64,000 bases of DNA from G016234445 sp964438865 (lineage in GTDB: Bacteria; Chloroflexota; Dehalococcoidia; Tepidiformales; Tepidiformaceae). Below are positions 62,171 to 64,000 of the stretch, piece by piece. Location: NCBI GenBank assembly GCA_964438865.1, contig CAYTMI010000013.1, positions 1 to 64,000 on the forward strand, read 5' to 3'. Under the pieces are notes generated by a model, which saw nothing but the letters and a program-made list of their open reading frames with translations, ran no database searches and was not told where the DNA came from. Position 1 is the stretch's first letter. Each line of letters opens with the position of its first letter. A program made the translations under genes and the position numbers.

Positions 62171-63226
62171 ATGGGTATGCGGCGATTCTTTCCGGTTGGG
62201 TTGTTCGTGCTCGGCTTTGTGGCCGGGGCAGCACTGCTCGGCCGTGAGGCGGCGCCGGCGCATGCCTGCAGAATCGCCGCCTTCCACGAGCGGAACCTGA
62301 CCGGCAGCATCGAGAATGCCCAGGTTGTCGCGGTCGGAACGCTGGAAGGCCCACAGGGGGACGCGATTACCCTGGTGGTCGAGGAAGGCCTCAAGGGCGC
62401 GGTTGCCGGGGACCGCCTGACGATTAACAACGCCACGAACTTTGACTGCGACGAGCGAATCGAGCCTGGTCGGCAGAACTACAAGGCCGGCACCCTGGTA
62501 CTCGTCTTCCTCATCCCGGACACATTGGGGGTGGCGCAATACAAAGTCGATCGGATCGGCTGGGACATTTTCCGGGTCGCCGGCGATGTCCTCACTCCCT
62601 ATTGGGGGAGCCAGTTGACGCCCCTGCCACGGATCGAAGACGTGCGCGGGGCCTTTCGGACCGCAGCGAGGACCCCGTACGACCCGGCCCTGGAGGCCGC
62701 TCCTCCGTGCAGGGCCGCATGGCGCGCGAAGCCCACCGATGCAGGCCAGTGGGCCGGCATGGCCGAGGTGATCGTCATCGCGACGGTCGTCGGGGAGCGG
62801 GCCGGCGCCACGGTGCTTCGGGTCGATGAATCGTTCAAGGGCGGTTTGTACGGCGAGATAACTCTCAACGACCACTACCTTAACCTGAACGAGACAGCCC
62901 ACTGCGAACGGACGTTGGTTAACCAGCGTGCTTGGTGGCCGCCGGGCAGGCGCGTGGCAGCGATGCTCGTCCGCGACGAATTTGGAGTGGCAGAGTGGCG
63001 GGGGGCCGCCCAGGGCAGCGCCGTATGGTCGGTCAACGACTCGAACTTTGTGCGCTACGGGGGCATCCCGCTGCTGAGCGAAGTCCGTCAGGCCACCACC
63101 TACGCGGGGTTCCAGCCGAGCCTTGGCCAATCGGACGAAGGGTTGCGGCGGGTCACTGTAGCCCTCGTAGCCGTTCTGGCCGTCGCTGTCCTGGTGATGG
63201 CGACATGGCTTCGGGTTCGCAGGTAG
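62171..63226 (+). CDS. Surface protein with two TIMP/NTR-like domains and C-terminal anchor (paralogue 2)
   Basis: A 351-residue protein nearly collinear with the gene at 60975. The blocks VVAVGTLEGPQGDAI, GRQNYKAG, GWDIFRV, PLPRIEDVR and VAAMLVRDEFGVAEWR are shared exactly or nearly so. The signal peptide and C-terminal helix ending RVRR are kept, but the 30-residue Pro/Ser linker of paralogue 1 is absent. About 40 bases upstream of the start are also duplicated. The pair reads in the same direction with a 56-base gap. Neither has a clear ribosome site. A recent local duplication is evident. Confidence 0.7.
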   Translation: MGMRRFFPVGLFVLGFVAGAALLGREAAPAHACRIAAFHERNLTGSIENAQVVAVGTLEGPQGDAITLVVEEGLKGAVAGDRLTINNATNFDCDERIEPGRQNYKAGTLVLVFLIPDTLGVAQYKVDRIGWDIFRVAGDVLTPYWGSQLTPLPRIEDVRGAFRTAARTPYDPALEAAPPCRAAWRAKPTDAGQWAGMAEVIVIATVVGERAGATVLRVDESFKGGLYGEITLNDHYLNLNETAHCERTLVNQRAWWPPGRRVAAMLVRDEFGVAEWRGAAQGSAVWSVNDSNFVRYGGIPLLSEVRQATTYAGFQPSLGQSDEGLRRVTVALVAVLAVAVLVMATWLRVRR

Positions 63227-63256
63227 ACGAGCCGGCGGTCCCCCGCGGGGTCATGG

Positions 63257-64000
63257 TCAACCATGCGCCGCCACGTTCGCGCTCGGCCCCGTACTTGCGG
63301 CATCGAGCCGGACGACCTCGCCTTCGTGCGCCCAGAACGACGACGGTCCGAGGTCGTCGTTGATCGCGAACGGTCCGTGGGCGACGGTGATGACGCTCCC
63401 GAAGTAGACCTTCTTCCCCGCGCGGATCACCGGCCGCTTGCCGCCCGCACCCGGTCCAACTTCCACGTGCGTTGGTATCGCCTGTACCGAGCCGATGACC
63501 CCGGCCGTGACTTCGGTCGTCGCGGATAGGCGCCCCCCGACGATGCGCCCCCCGCTCGGGACCTCCACCCGCCCCGCCTCGACCTGGCTGTGAAGGATCT
63601 CCCGCTGCACTTTGACGGTCCCCTTCGCGATCAGGTGAACGCTGTGCAGGTATTGCGCCACCACGTCCTTCCCCGCCTCGATCGAAGTGTGTTCGTCGCC
63701 GGTGATGGCCCGGGCCATGATGTCGCCCCCCGCGATGATGGTGGCGCGGTCGACCAGTCCTTGGACGGTCACGGTCCCGGTCGCGCGGACCCGGAACCCC
63801 GGTTGGACATCGCCGTGGATGATGACGTCGCCGGTGAAATCGATGTTGCCGACGGAGAAGTCGACGTCCTTCTTCACGTCGTAGAAGGGCAGCACGTCGA
63901 CGCGCTCCCCCGCAAGGACCGGCCGGCCCGCCTGCGTTGCTACGAGCGTCTCGCCCTCCACCCCGGTGCCCTTGCCCTGGTGCTTGGAAAGCGGGTGGTC
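63257..64000 (-). CDS. FapA/DUF342 family protein (5' part outside window)
   Basis: The frame remains open to base 64000, so the start lies beyond the window; 247 codons are visible. DHPLSKHQGKGTGVEGETL at the visible start, VGNIDFTGDVIIHGDVQPGF and the GGDI-type right-handed beta-helix repeats (VTVQGLVDRATIIAGGDI, VKVQREILHSQVEAGRVEV) are the DUF342/FapA signature. Such proteins occur in flagellated Gram-positive-type bacteria near motility and sporulation genes, and some are polymer-forming. Exact role is unknown. It converges with the tandem surface genes. Confidence 0.85.
   Translation of the reverse strand, partial: DHPLSKHQGKGTGVEGETLVATQAGRPVLAGERVDVLPFYDVKKDVDFSVGNIDFTGDVIIHGDVQPGFRVRATGTVTVQGLVDRATIIAGGDIMARAITGDEHTSIEAGKDVVAQYLHSVHLIAKGTVKVQREILHSQVEAGRVEVPSGGRIVGGRLSATTEVTAGVIGSVQAIPTHVEVGPGAGGKRPVIRAGKKVYFGSVITVAHGPFAINDDLGPSSFWAHEGEVVRLDAASTGPSANVAAHG

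Overview
This window is a GC-rich (roughly two thirds by eye) bacterial chromosome segment, densely packed with genes that often overlap by 1 to 4 bases (ATGA/GTGA junctions). Purine-rich AGGAGG-type ribosome sites, a recA-recX-rny-ymdB gene order, alpha2-type glycyl-tRNA synthetase, F420-type LLM and PPOX enzymes, an SdhCAB complex with one large anchor protein, FapA/DUF342 and a FliA/CheC/CheD/CheX chemotaxis set together suggest a flagellated member of the Chloroflexota (Dehalococcoidia-like). That placement is inference; no rRNA is present to confirm it.

Positions 1-18807 are a motility and signalling block. It opens with the 3' part of the flagellar sigma factor FliA. A c-di-GMP module follows: a degenerate GGDEF protein that keeps its inhibitory site (734-1480), a NarL-type regulator, a hybrid PAS histidine kinase, an HD-GYP response regulator and an intact GGDEF cyclase (7607-8353). 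Next come an OmpR regulator whose kinase partner has been reduced to a fragment abutting tRNA-Arg(CCU), and a methyltransferase. The cheW-cheA-cheC-cheD-cheY-cheB-cheR operon (minus strand) is divergent from fliM-unknown-cheX (plus strand). A perfect sigma-28 -10 sequence lies in front of fliM.

Positions 18879-30955 are mostly housekeeping: fabZ, a PHP phosphoesterase, ymdB, rny, recX and recA as two adjacent minus-strand units, then DM13, DUF167, SDR, glyQS, a tandem-duplicated small protein, a GNAT and an SGNH-like protein. Positions 31002-41036 hold an LLM oxidoreductase with an M1 aminopeptidase, then a complete liv-type ABC importer (K-H-M-G-F) with an alpha/beta hydrolase at its end and a strong hairpin between the binding-protein gene and the permease genes.

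Positions 41141-45721 contain an unusual minus-strand operon: a non-canonical acyl-CoA mutase large subunit, an LLM enzyme, a nitroreductase and a divergent B12-binding small subunit. Then come a cupin, a MurE-like ligase, a membrane-anchored cyclophilin, a cyclase-family hydrolase with a PPOX protein, succinate dehydrogenase (sdhC-sdhA-sdhB), a NUDIX hydrolase, a membrane protein, a LuxR-HTH/transmembrane/beta-propeller fusion and the primary sigma factor.

The right end (59156-64000) has a MOSC protein, a TY-Chap-like protein, two tandem paralogous surface proteins and the 3' part of a FapA/DUF342 gene running off the window. No CRISPR array, integrase, transposase or prophage was seen. The most interesting items are the matched pair of 248-residue GGDEF proteins (one enzyme, one probable receptor), the mutase operon, the HTH/beta-propeller fusion, the kinase truncated at a tRNA gene, and the tandem surface-protein duplication.
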